A DNA stretch of 10,142 nt from Acidobacteria bacterium RIFCSPHIGHO2_01_FULL_67_28. Lineage in GTDB: Bacteria; Acidobacteriota; Terriglobia; Acidiferrales; 2-02-FULL-67-57. Positions 1 through 6,172 of this stretch are shown here, one piece after another. The position numbers were made by a program, and so were the translations under genes. The stretch's first letter is position 1, and each line of letters opens with the position of its first letter. Below the pieces are notes generated by a model that made no database searches, was not told where the DNA came from, and saw nothing but the letters and a program-made list of their open reading frames with translations. The DNA lies in the NCBI GenBank assembly GCA_001766965.1, contig MEKM01000054.1, positions 694-10,835 of the forward strand, given 5' to 3'.

Positions 1-1
1 G

Positions 2-697
2 AAGGACGGCACCAGGCTCGTGGGCAAGATTGTCGCCTACGAGAAGGACTCCTTCCGCGTCGAAACCAGCTTCGGCATCGCCATCATCTACAAAGACCGC
101 ATCGAGCGCATCGTCTTCGAGCCCGGCTCGAAAGAAGCGGCGGACAAAACCGGCCCGGCCTCCGCGCCGCCGCCCGCCGCCAAGCCAGCGCCGAAAGAAA
201 CCGCCCCGCCGCCCTCGCCTCCCCCCGCCCGGATTGTCGAGTACGTGAGCGGCACGCGCTACATCAACGAGACCTTCCGCTTCCAGATGTTCAAGCCGCC
301 CACCTGGCGCTCCTACCCGCAGCTGGTGCGCCCGGGCGGGCCGCTAGTGGCGGCGCTGGGCACGCCCGACGAGACCACGCTCATGCTGGTCGGGCGCGAG
401 AATTTCAACGGCGACCTGACCGGCTACGCTCGTTTGGCCGAGAACGCCTTGCAGCGGACCTACGCCGACTACCGCAAGCAGAACGAGCGCCGCACCACCG
501 TGGCCGGCTTGCCCGCTTTCGAGCGCGACTTCACCGGCGAGGCCGAAGGCCGCTTCTGGACCGGCACCGCGCTCTACTTCGCCCGCGGCCGCGACTACTT
601 CACCATCTTGAGCCTCACCGCCGCCGGCGACACCACGAACTTCCAGCAGACCCTTTTGCGCAAAGTGGTCGACACCCTGGAATTCCTGCCCGAGTGA
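2..697 (+). CDS. SH3-like / proline-rich linker / PsbP-like protein, 5' partial
   Basis: The frame is open to the left edge of the window, so this is the 3' part of a longer gene. A GTG at base 20 lies inside the conserved-looking stretch DGTRLVGKIVAYEKDSF and is probably an internal valine, not a start. Of the 231 residues visible, about 1-39 look like a small beta-rich SH3-type module (RLVGKIVAYEKDSFRV, then GIAIIYKDRIERIVF). Residues about 52-76 are a linker rich in proline and alanine. From about 86 to the end (YINETFRFQMFKPPTW onward) the protein resembles PsbP/DcrB-like folds, with an F-x-F-x-x-x-x-P-x-x-W entry and a closing hydrophobic helix (LLRKVVDTLEFLPE). Family members are often exported, but the N-terminus that would show a signal peptide is missing. 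No catalytic motif is visible and the function is unknown. It converges on the methyltransferase gene with 10 bases between stops. The coding call is firm; the domain names are inferred from pattern only. Confidence 0.8.
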   Translation, partial: KDGTRLVGKIVAYEKDSFRVETSFGIAIIYKDRIERIVFEPGSKEAADKTGPASAPPPAAKPAPKETAPPPSPPPARIVEYVSGTRYINETFRFQMFKPPTWRSYPQLVRPGGPLVAALGTPDETTLMLVGRENFNGDLTGYARLAENALQRTYADYRKQNERRTTVAGLPAFERDFTGEAEGRFWTGTALYFARGRDYFTILSLTAAGDTTNFQQTLLRKVVDTLEFLPE

Positions 698-707
698 AAC
701 CCGCCGC

Positions 708-1328
708 CTAACCGCGCCCGCCCACGGCGATCAACGTTTCCGGATAGAAGGTCACACGGCAGCCGAACACCCGGCTTTCGGGAAACAGCCGCCGCATCTC
801 GCGTCGGCTCAACAGCCGCAGCGGCGGATAGGGCGTCTTGCCGAGCGCCCGCGCCAGCCGCTGCTGCCAGCGCGTCGGCAGGAATTGCCAGAGCGGCAGG
901 TGGTAGTGGGCTTCGATGGGATACCAGAAGTTCGGCGTGGTCACGAACCAGGCGCGGCCCACGCGGCGCACCTCGTCGGCGAACCGCTGCTGCGCCGGCC
1001 AGCTCGGCAGGTGCTCGAGCACGGCGTTCGAGTAGACGATGTCGAACGCCTGGTCGGCGAAGGGCAACGCGCAGCCGTCGAAGACCGCCGCCTGGACCTC
1101 CGGGAAACTGCGGGCGTAGTCGCGCACGTCGGCCTTGACCAGCCCGCCGCCCACGATGCGCCCGCAGTGAGGATAGAAAGCTTCGAACTGGTCGGCCAGG
1201 CCGGCGGTGGCCCCGCTCGCGCCCACGTTCAGGATGCGGGTTTCGGGCGCGGGGCGCAGCAGCTGCTCGAACAGCCAATACTTCTTCGCGCGCGACTGGC
1301 GGTGCAGGTAGGCGAACAGGCGGTTCAT
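708..1328 (-). CDS. Class I SAM-dependent methyltransferase (type 11-like)
   Basis: This 206-residue protein has the Rossmann methyltransferase pattern. Motif I is ILNVGASG at residues 32-39, the adenine-side region is FDGCALPFADQAFD at 83-96, and the post-motif strand and helix SNAVLEHL is at 100-107, followed by DEVRRVGRAWFVTTPN, a beta-strand common to methyltransferases of the type 11 class. The C-terminal part (FWYPIEAHYHLPLW, then PTRWQQRLARAL) is like methyltransferases often found among sugar or surface-polysaccharide genes, but the substrate cannot be read from the sequence. The usual acidic residue at the end of strand beta-2, which binds the SAM ribose, is not evident: that segment reads RIVGGGLVKADVR. 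The ATG at 1328 follows the tldE stop by 15 bases and has only a weak GGCGGG ahead of it, so translation may depend on the upstream gene. It is the last gene of the metK operon and would use the SAM that MetK supplies. Class is confident, target unknown. Confidence 0.88.
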   Translation of the reverse strand: MNRLFAYLHRQSRAKKYWLFEQLLRPAPETRILNVGASGATAGLADQFEAFYPHCGRIVGGGLVKADVRDYARSFPEVQAAVFDGCALPFADQAFDIVYSNAVLEHLPSWPAQQRFADEVRRVGRAWFVTTPNFWYPIEAHYHLPLWQFLPTRWQQRLARALGKTPYPPLRLLSRREMRRLFPESRVFGCRVTFYPETLIAVGGRG

Positions 1329-1343
1329 CGTGCCCGCCGGGGG

Positions 1344-2675
1344 CTAATACTTGGTGACCTCGGTGAAGTGGAAATCGCGCACGCGCATCGGCGGCACCAC
1401 CATCTCAAAGGACTCTTCGCCGGCCGCCCGCACCGCCGGGCCGAGGAGCTCGACCTGGTTGAGCATCTCTTTCAGACTTTGATTGAAGCGCAGGTTGCGC
1501 GCCGCCTGCCGCACTGTGCCGCCCTCGACCAGGTAGGTGCCATCGCGGGTCATGCCGGTGAGGATCTTCTCATAGGGGTCGACCTCGCGGATGTACCACA
1601 GCCGCGTGACCAGCACCCCGCGCTCGGTCGTGCGAACCATCTCTTCCAAAGAAGTTGTGCCGCCGGTGAAGACCAGGTTCATCGGCGCTTCGCCGTACTC
1701 ATTCGGCAGGGGGAAGCCGTGTCCGGTGGGCTCGGCGTTCATCTTTTTCGCCGTGTGCCGGGCGTAGACCAGGTTCTTCAGCACGCCGCGCTCGACCAGG
1801 GTCACCGCCTGCCGCGGGACGCCCTCGCCGTCCCAGGGGGCGCCCGCCTGCCCGCCGTGGAAGACGTCGTCGGTGATGGTGATGTTCTCGCCGAAGACTT
1901 TCTTGCCCACCTGGTTGGTAAAACAGCTGCGCTTGTCGAGCACAGCGGTGCCGGCAAAGTCGTAGAAGAGAAAGCCGACGAGGTCGAGCACCGCTGCCGG
2001 CTCGAGGATGACGGTGTAGCGGCCGGGCGGGATTTCCTTCGGCTCGCGGTTGGCCAGCGCCTTCTCGCAGGCGCGCGCCGCCAGCTCTTCGATGTTCAGC
2101 TCGGACGCCCGGGTGAAGTTTCCTTTCGCCCAGCCGGAGCCGCCGTCGAGGAAAGTGACCGAGAACTCCGCCTTGGTTTCGCGGTGCTCGGCGTAGAGCC
2201 CACAAGAGTTGAGCAGGGCGCCGGCGGCGCTCGTCGAAGAAAAGATGCCGGCGGCGATGAGACCGCTTTTTTCGGCGCGGGCTACGACTTTCTCGACCGC
2301 CGCGGCGCGCGCTTCCGGCGTGAGCGCGGCGGTGGCGTCGTCGAACCGCTCGACCCGCTTGTAGGGTTGCGGCCCGGGCATGGGCAGGAGCTCCGGGTCC
2401 TTCGGCTGCCAGCGGGCGCTGGCCACGGCCTGCTCGGCGACGCGGCGGAGAGATTCGAGGTCGGTCTTGTTCGTAGTGGCGCGGGCGGTGCGGCCGTCGA
2501 CCACCGCGCGCACCGAGACGTGGATGCCTTCCTCCGCCACGTTCTGGTGGATGGTGTTGTTGGCGAAGCGGGTCAGGGCCGACTGGTGGGTCTCGAGCAA
2601 AACTTCAGTCTCGTCGGCGGCGCCCGCCTGGCGGACAACCTCGAAGATTTCCCGCGCCCGCGCTTCATTGAGCAT
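1344..2675 (-). CDS. tldE: TldE/PmbA-type protease subunit
   Basis: This 443-residue protein is the non-metal partner of the TldD/TldE heterodimer, known in Escherichia coli to degrade unfolded peptides, to mature microcin B17 and to cleave the antitoxin CcdA. It has the TldD/PmbA fold signatures but no HExxxH zinc motif, as expected for TldE. The N-terminal third contains ALTRFANNTIHQNVAEEG, the typical substrate-side region. Further on are FDGEGVPRQ-like PWDGEGVPRQ, then RLWYIREVDPYEKILTGMTRDGTYLVEGG and the closing AARNLRFNQSL, all family hallmarks. Length matches the family (about 430-450). The ATG at 2675 is supported by GGAG at 2685-2682 with six bases of spacing. It overlaps the tldD stop by 11 bases, so the two subunits are probably made in a coupled way. 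PmbA/TldE naming is by family and position beside tldD; some bacteria carry variants with other partners. Confidence 0.93.
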   Translation of the reverse strand: MLNEARAREIFEVVRQAGAADETEVLLETHQSALTRFANNTIHQNVAEEGIHVSVRAVVDGRTARATTNKTDLESLRRVAEQAVASARWQPKDPELLPMPGPQPYKRVERFDDATAALTPEARAAAVEKVVARAEKSGLIAAGIFSSTSAAGALLNSCGLYAEHRETKAEFSVTFLDGGSGWAKGNFTRASELNIEELAARACEKALANREPKEIPPGRYTVILEPAAVLDLVGFLFYDFAGTAVLDKRSCFTNQVGKKVFGENITITDDVFHGGQAGAPWDGEGVPRQAVTLVERGVLKNLVYARHTAKKMNAEPTGHGFPLPNEYGEAPMNLVFTGGTTSLEEMVRTTERGVLVTRLWYIREVDPYEKILTGMTRDGTYLVEGGTVRQAARNLRFNQSLKEMLNQVELLGPAVRAAGEESFEMVVPPMRVRDFHFTEVTKY

Positions 2676-4122
2676 AGGCGACTCCGACGAGCACGTTGCG
2701 GAAGCGCGCCGGGGCGGCCCCGTGGCCCGTCCCCATGGTCTGCATCGGCTGGCCCTTGCCGCAGTTGGGCGTGCCCCAGAGCGTCCAGTGGCGGCGGTCG
2801 CAGATGGCGTCGCACGAGTTCCAGAACTCGGTGGTAATGCCGCTGTAAGAGGGGTTCTTGATCATGCGGGCTTTCTTGCCGCCCTTGATCTCCCAGGCGA
2901 TCTCGGTGCCGAACTGGAAGTGGTAGCGGCGGTCGTCGATGCTCCAGCTGCGGTTGGTCTCGAAATAGATGCCGTCGTCGGTGTCGGCCAGCAAGTCGGC
3001 GAGCTTCCAGGTTCCCGGCAGCAGGCTGACGTTGGTCATGCGGATGAGCGGGATGCGGTTCCAGCTCTCGGCGCGCATGGTGCCGCCCGAGCGGGCGAGG
3101 CCGAGGGCCGGGGCGGTCTCGCGCGAGCTCAAGTAGCCGACGAAGCGGCCGTCCTTGATGATGTCGGTGCACTGCGCCGGCACGCCCTCGTCGTCGTAGC
3201 CGAAGGTGCCGAGGCCGGGGCCGTGCTCGAGGCGGGCGTCGGCCACCACGTTGACGATCTCGGAGCCGTAGCGGAGTTTGCCGAGCTGGTCGAGGGTGAG
3301 GAAGCTCATCCCGGCGAAGTTCGCCTCCATCCCCAGCACGCGGTCGAGCTCGATGGGATGGCCGATGGACTCGTGGATTTGCAGGCCGAGCTGGGCGCTC
3401 TCGAGGAGGATGGTGCGCTTCCCTTCCGGGCACTTGGCCGCCTTGTGCAGCGCTACGGCTTCCTCGCCCACGCGCCGGGCGTTCTCGACGAGCTCCAAGC
3501 GCTCGACGAGCTCGTAGCCCGCCGAGGCGTGCTGCCCGCCGAAGGAGTTCGGGTAGCTGCGCTTCTGGATTTCATTCTCGGCAAACGAAGTGGCGACCAG
3601 GCCCGCGCCGGAGTAAACCTTGGTCTGGTGGATTTGGCTCCCCAGCGTGCTCACGAAAAGCTGCTCGAGGCGAGTAAAGGACATCGAGGCCTCGGCCAGG
3701 GTCACGCCGGGAACGCCGCGCATCTCCTCATCGGCGCGGAAGAGCAGCTTCAGCATGTCGTCGAGCGAGACCCCGAAGGGGTCTTTCTCGATGGGGGTCG
3801 CCCAGACGGCGGTGATTTTCTGCTCGGGCGCGAGCGCGATGTCCTTTTTCTTCACCCGGGCGCTGGCGCGGGCGATCGAGACGGCGCGGGCGGCGGTCGA
3901 GTCAATCTGCTCGCGGGTCAGCTGGTCGGTGGCGGCGAAGCCCCAGGCGCCCTCGGCGAGCACGCGCACGCCGAGGCCGAGCGACTCGCTCTCCGAGACG
4001 CTGCCCACCTTGCCGTTCTTGGTGGAAAGATTGCGGTAGCGGGCGTCGAGCACGCGCACGTCGGCGTAAGCGGCGCCGCGTGCCGTCGCCGTGTCCAGCG
4101 CCCACTTCGCCCAGTCTTTCAT
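2665..4122 (-). CDS. tldD: TldD zinc metalloprotease subunit
   Basis: This 485-residue protein is the catalytic, zinc-bearing half of the cytoplasmic TldD/TldE protease (peptidase family U62). The metal motif HESIGH (HExxxH) is at residues 250-255. A late cysteine, C454 in GTPNCGKGQP, matches the third zinc ligand known for the family, and the C-terminal block MGTGHG followed by RFRNVLVGVAYAQ is characteristic. The N-terminus reads MKDWAKWALDTATARGAAYADVRV, the usual TldD opening, with the mixed strand LSTKNGKVGSVSESESLGLGVRVL after it. The frame is open further upstream to 4365, but that part only reads the neighbouring gene out of frame. The ATG at 4122 is preferred because GGAGG lies four bases ahead (4131-4127) and length then fits the family. 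The ATG shares four bases (ATGA) with the stop of the preceding unknown gene, and the 3' end overlaps tldE by 11 bases. Expression is therefore very likely coupled on both sides. Confidence 0.95.
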   Translation of the reverse strand: MKDWAKWALDTATARGAAYADVRVLDARYRNLSTKNGKVGSVSESESLGLGVRVLAEGAWGFAATDQLTREQIDSTAARAVSIARASARVKKKDIALAPEQKITAVWATPIEKDPFGVSLDDMLKLLFRADEEMRGVPGVTLAEASMSFTRLEQLFVSTLGSQIHQTKVYSGAGLVATSFAENEIQKRSYPNSFGGQHASAGYELVERLELVENARRVGEEAVALHKAAKCPEGKRTILLESAQLGLQIHESIGHPIELDRVLGMEANFAGMSFLTLDQLGKLRYGSEIVNVVADARLEHGPGLGTFGYDDEGVPAQCTDIIKDGRFVGYLSSRETAPALGLARSGGTMRAESWNRIPLIRMTNVSLLPGTWKLADLLADTDDGIYFETNRSWSIDDRRYHFQFGTEIAWEIKGGKKARMIKNPSYSGITTEFWNSCDAICDRRHWTLWGTPNCGKGQPMQTMGTGHGAAPARFRNVLVGVAYAQ

Positions 4123-4838
4123 CCGGCCTCCGGGGCGGTCTCGAACCAGGACTTGGTGTAGCGGACGTAATTGTACTCGTCGAGCATCTTCAGGAAACAG
4201 TTCCAGCGGGCGCCGATGGGGCAGTTCTGCACCATGAACCACAGAGCCACCTGGGGGCGGGCGCCGCGCCGACGGGCCACGGCGTCCACCAAGCGGTTCA
4301 TGATGCCCTGGTTCAGCTCCATGAAGCGCAGGTACTTCCCCGCCGCGTCTTCCGAGCGGCTCCACTTGCAGCCGTAGCGACGAGCGATCTCATCGTCCCA
4401 CAGCGGAAAGAAATCGGGCGCGAGCAGGTGAAAAGCCTTGACGACGCCGACCGGGCTGCGGGTGCCGCGCGTGGTCTCCAGGGCTGCGAGGGCGCTTGAG
4501 AATAATTCGCCGACCCAGCCGGCGTCGCGGGCGGCGTCGAACTCGGCGAGGTCGCGCCGGCGCAGCGGGGAGAGCAGGTGCCAGTGCTTCACCATCCAGA
4601 GCTTGAAGCGGCGGAAGTCCGGAGCGCCGTAGCGGTAGGAGGCCTGGTTCCAGCTCAAGAGCAGGATGGCCACGGCGTCGGTCACGCCCTCCGGGTTCCC
4701 CCAGTATTCGTCAATCGTGCGCCGCGAGATGCGGTACATGACGTCGCCGCGCGGGTCGTTGCGGTGGTAACTGGCGCAGCCCATGCGGACTTCGTCGAAG
4801 CTCTGCGGACCCGGCGGCCAGAGGAGCGTGCGGCGCAA
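4119..4838 (-). CDS. Unrecognised 239-residue helical protein, coupled to tldD
   Basis: I do not recognise a named family. The protein is basic, rich in Trp, Tyr and Arg, and looks mainly alpha-helical, with no signal peptide and only one hydrophobic stretch (TDAVAILLLSWNQASYRYG, residues 53-71) that is too short and polar for a confident membrane span. The most conserved-looking segment is PVGVVKAFHLLAPDFFPLWDDEIARRYG at 129-156, containing G131, K134, P141, W147-D148-D149 and R153-R154. Its G-x-x-K...D..I.R..G spacing recalls the helix-hairpin-helix end of HhH-GPD DNA glycosylases, but that is a loose resemblance, not an assignment. The TTG at 4838 is chosen as start because GGAG lies nine bases ahead (4851-4848) and an in-frame stop sits just upstream at 4847-4845. 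In-frame ATGs at 4784 and 4739 lack any Shine-Dalgarno sequence but remain possible. The stop overlaps the tldD start as ATGA, and ahcY ends 57 bases upstream. Confidence 0.82.
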   Translation of the reverse strand: MRRTLLWPPGPQSFDEVRMGCASYHRNDPRGDVMYRISRRTIDEYWGNPEGVTDAVAILLLSWNQASYRYGAPDFRRFKLWMVKHWHLLSPLRRRDLAEFDAARDAGWVGELFSSALAALETTRGTRSPVGVVKAFHLLAPDFFPLWDDEIARRYGCKWSRSEDAAGKYLRFMELNQGIMNRLVDAVARRRGARPQVALWFMVQNCPIGARWNCFLKMLDEYNYVRYTKSWFETAPEAG

Positions 4839-4847
4839 GCGTAGCTA

Positions 4848-4851
4848 CTCC
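4848..4851 (-). promoter_or_regulatory. Shine-Dalgarno site deciding the TTG start of the unknown gene
   Basis: The minus strand reads GGAG here, nine bases before the TTG at 4838. Neither in-frame ATG further in (4784, 4739) has a comparable purine run, so this site favours the non-ATG start. It lies directly after the GC-rich hairpin at 4852-4871, so folding of that hairpin could affect access by ribosomes. Confidence 0.45.
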
Positions 4852-4871
4852 GCCGGCCGCGGACGGCCGGC
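4852..4871 (-). other. Perfect 8-bp GC hairpin between ahcY and the unknown gene
   Basis: On the minus strand GCCGGCCG, the tetraloop TCCG and CGGCCGGC form an uninterrupted all-GC stem of eight pairs. UCCG belongs to the stable UNCG tetraloop set, although here it is closed by G-C and not the preferred C-G pair. It lies in the 57-base gap after the ahcY stop. No run of T follows, so it is not a standard intrinsic terminator. It may act as a stability or processing element that changes the relative amounts of metK-ahcY and the downstream tldD/E part of the transcript. In such a GC-rich genome a chance palindrome is also possible. Confidence 0.4.
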
Positions 4872-4895
4872 CACGATCGCGCCCTCCCGGGGTCC

Positions 4896-6170
4896 CTAGG
4901 TGCCCTCCGACCAGGAAGCCAGGTACTTCTCTTGCTCCGGGGTGAGAGTATCAATCTTGATGCCCATGGCTTCGAGCTTGAGCCGCGCCACCTGCCGGTC
5001 GATCTCGACGGGCACGGGGTAGACTTTCTTCTCGAGCTTCTCGGCATTCCGCGCCAGGTACTCGAGCGAGAGCGCCTGGTTGGCGAAGCTCATGTCCATC
5101 ACCGAGGCGGGGTGGCCTTCGGCGGCGGCCAGGTTGACCAGCCGCCCTTCGCCGATGAGGTAGAGCCGCCGGCCGTCGGCCAGCGTGTATTCCTCGAGGT
5201 TGTCGCGCGTGGCGCGCTTGCTCTTGGCGAGCTTCTCCAGCGCGGGAATGTCAATCTCGACGTTGAAGTGGCCGGAGTTGGCGAGCACGGCCCCGTCTTT
5301 CATCGCCCGCAGGTGCTCTGCGCCGATGATGTCGCGGTCGCCGGTGGCAGTGACGAAAACGTCGCCGAGGCGCGCCGCCTCGGTCATGGACATCACGCGG
5401 TAGCCTTCCATGGCCGCTTCCAGCGCGCGGGTGGGGTCGACTTCGGTGACGATGACCTGCGCCCCCAGCCCGTGGGCGCGCTGGGCGATGCCCCGGCCGC
5501 ACCAGCCGTAGCCGGCGACGACGAAGTTCAGTCCCGCGAGCAGGAGGTTGGTGGCGCGCACGATGCCGTCCACGGTGGACTGCCCGGTGCCGTAGCGGTT
5601 GTCGAAGAGGTGCTTGGTGTGGGCGTCGTTGATGGCGATGACGGGATAAGCGAGCACGCCCTGGCCGGCCATGCTGCGCAGGCGGATGACGCCGGTGGTG
5701 GTTTCTTCGGTGCCGGCGCGGACGCCCTTCAAGACGTCCTGGCGCTTGGTGTGGGCGACGTTCACCAGATCGCAGCCGTCGTCCATGGTGAAGTGCGGCT
5801 TGGTGTCGAGGGCGGCGTTGATGTGGGCGTAGTAGGTGTCCTTGTCTTCGCCGCGGATGGCGAAGACGGGGATGCCGAAGTCGCGCACCAGCGAGGCGGC
5901 GTTGTCGTCCTGGGTGCTCAAGGGGTTGGAGGCGCAGAGGGTGACGTCGGCGCCGCCGTCGCGCAGGGTGAGGGCGAGATTAGCGGTCTCGGTGGTGATG
6001 TGCAGGCAGGCGGCGATGCGCGCGCCCTTCAGCGGTTTTTCCTTGCGAAAGCGCTCGGCGATCAGCCGCAGCACCGGCATCTGCTGCCCGGCCCACTCGA
6101 TGCGCACCCGACCCCGGTCGGCCAGCGCCGGGTCCTTGATGTCAGAGGCGACGCGGGGGGTAGTGGCCAT
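4896..6170 (-). CDS. ahcY: Adenosylhomocysteinase (short archaeal-like form)
   Basis: This NAD-dependent enzyme reversibly splits S-adenosylhomocysteine into homocysteine and adenosine in the cytoplasm, removing the product that inhibits methyltransferases. The 424 residues include the substrate region HITTETA (57-63), STQDD (85-89), the DD pair at 130-131, EETTTG (155-160), K186, D190 and N191, NSGH with H301, and EGHP with H353. The NAD-binding loop GYGWCGRG (220-227) is the archaeal or thermophile variant, not the GYGDVGKG of eukaryotes. It lacks the roughly 40-residue insert of the long proteobacterial forms. It also ends at SWSEGT, without the tail carrying the Lys and Tyr that contact NAD in the human enzyme. 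The ATG at 6170 follows the metK stop by two bases; no Shine-Dalgarno is visible, so ribosomes finishing metK probably reinitiate here. The frame is open further upstream, but that part is metK read out of frame. Confidence 0.96.
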   Translation of the reverse strand: MATTPRVASDIKDPALADRGRVRIEWAGQQMPVLRLIAERFRKEKPLKGARIAACLHITTETANLALTLRDGGADVTLCASNPLSTQDDNAASLVRDFGIPVFAIRGEDKDTYYAHINAALDTKPHFTMDDGCDLVNVAHTKRQDVLKGVRAGTEETTTGVIRLRSMAGQGVLAYPVIAINDAHTKHLFDNRYGTGQSTVDGIVRATNLLLAGLNFVVAGYGWCGRGIAQRAHGLGAQVIVTEVDPTRALEAAMEGYRVMSMTEAARLGDVFVTATGDRDIIGAEHLRAMKDGAVLANSGHFNVEIDIPALEKLAKSKRATRDNLEEYTLADGRRLYLIGEGRLVNLAAAEGHPASVMDMSFANQALSLEYLARNAEKLEKKVYPVPVEIDRQVARLKLEAMGIKIDTLTPEQEKYLASWSEGT

Positions 6171-6172
6171 CG

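Noticed and set aside
885..2837. A 650-codon open frame on the plus strand opposite the methyltransferase and tldE.
   Set aside because: It lies fully antisense to two well-supported genes and is rich in Arg, Gly, Ala, Val and His with no domain pattern. GC-rich codon use leaves the opposite strand free of stops.
2380..4161. A 593-codon plus-strand open frame opposite tldE and tldD.
   Set aside because: It is antisense to the two protease genes, has low-complexity composition rich in Ala, Gly, Val, Glu and Leu, and matches no family pattern.
4123..4365. Upstream extension of tldD by 81 codons.
   Set aside because: This stretch is the unknown gene read in another frame; the GGAGG at 4131-4127 and the family N-terminus set the start at 4122.
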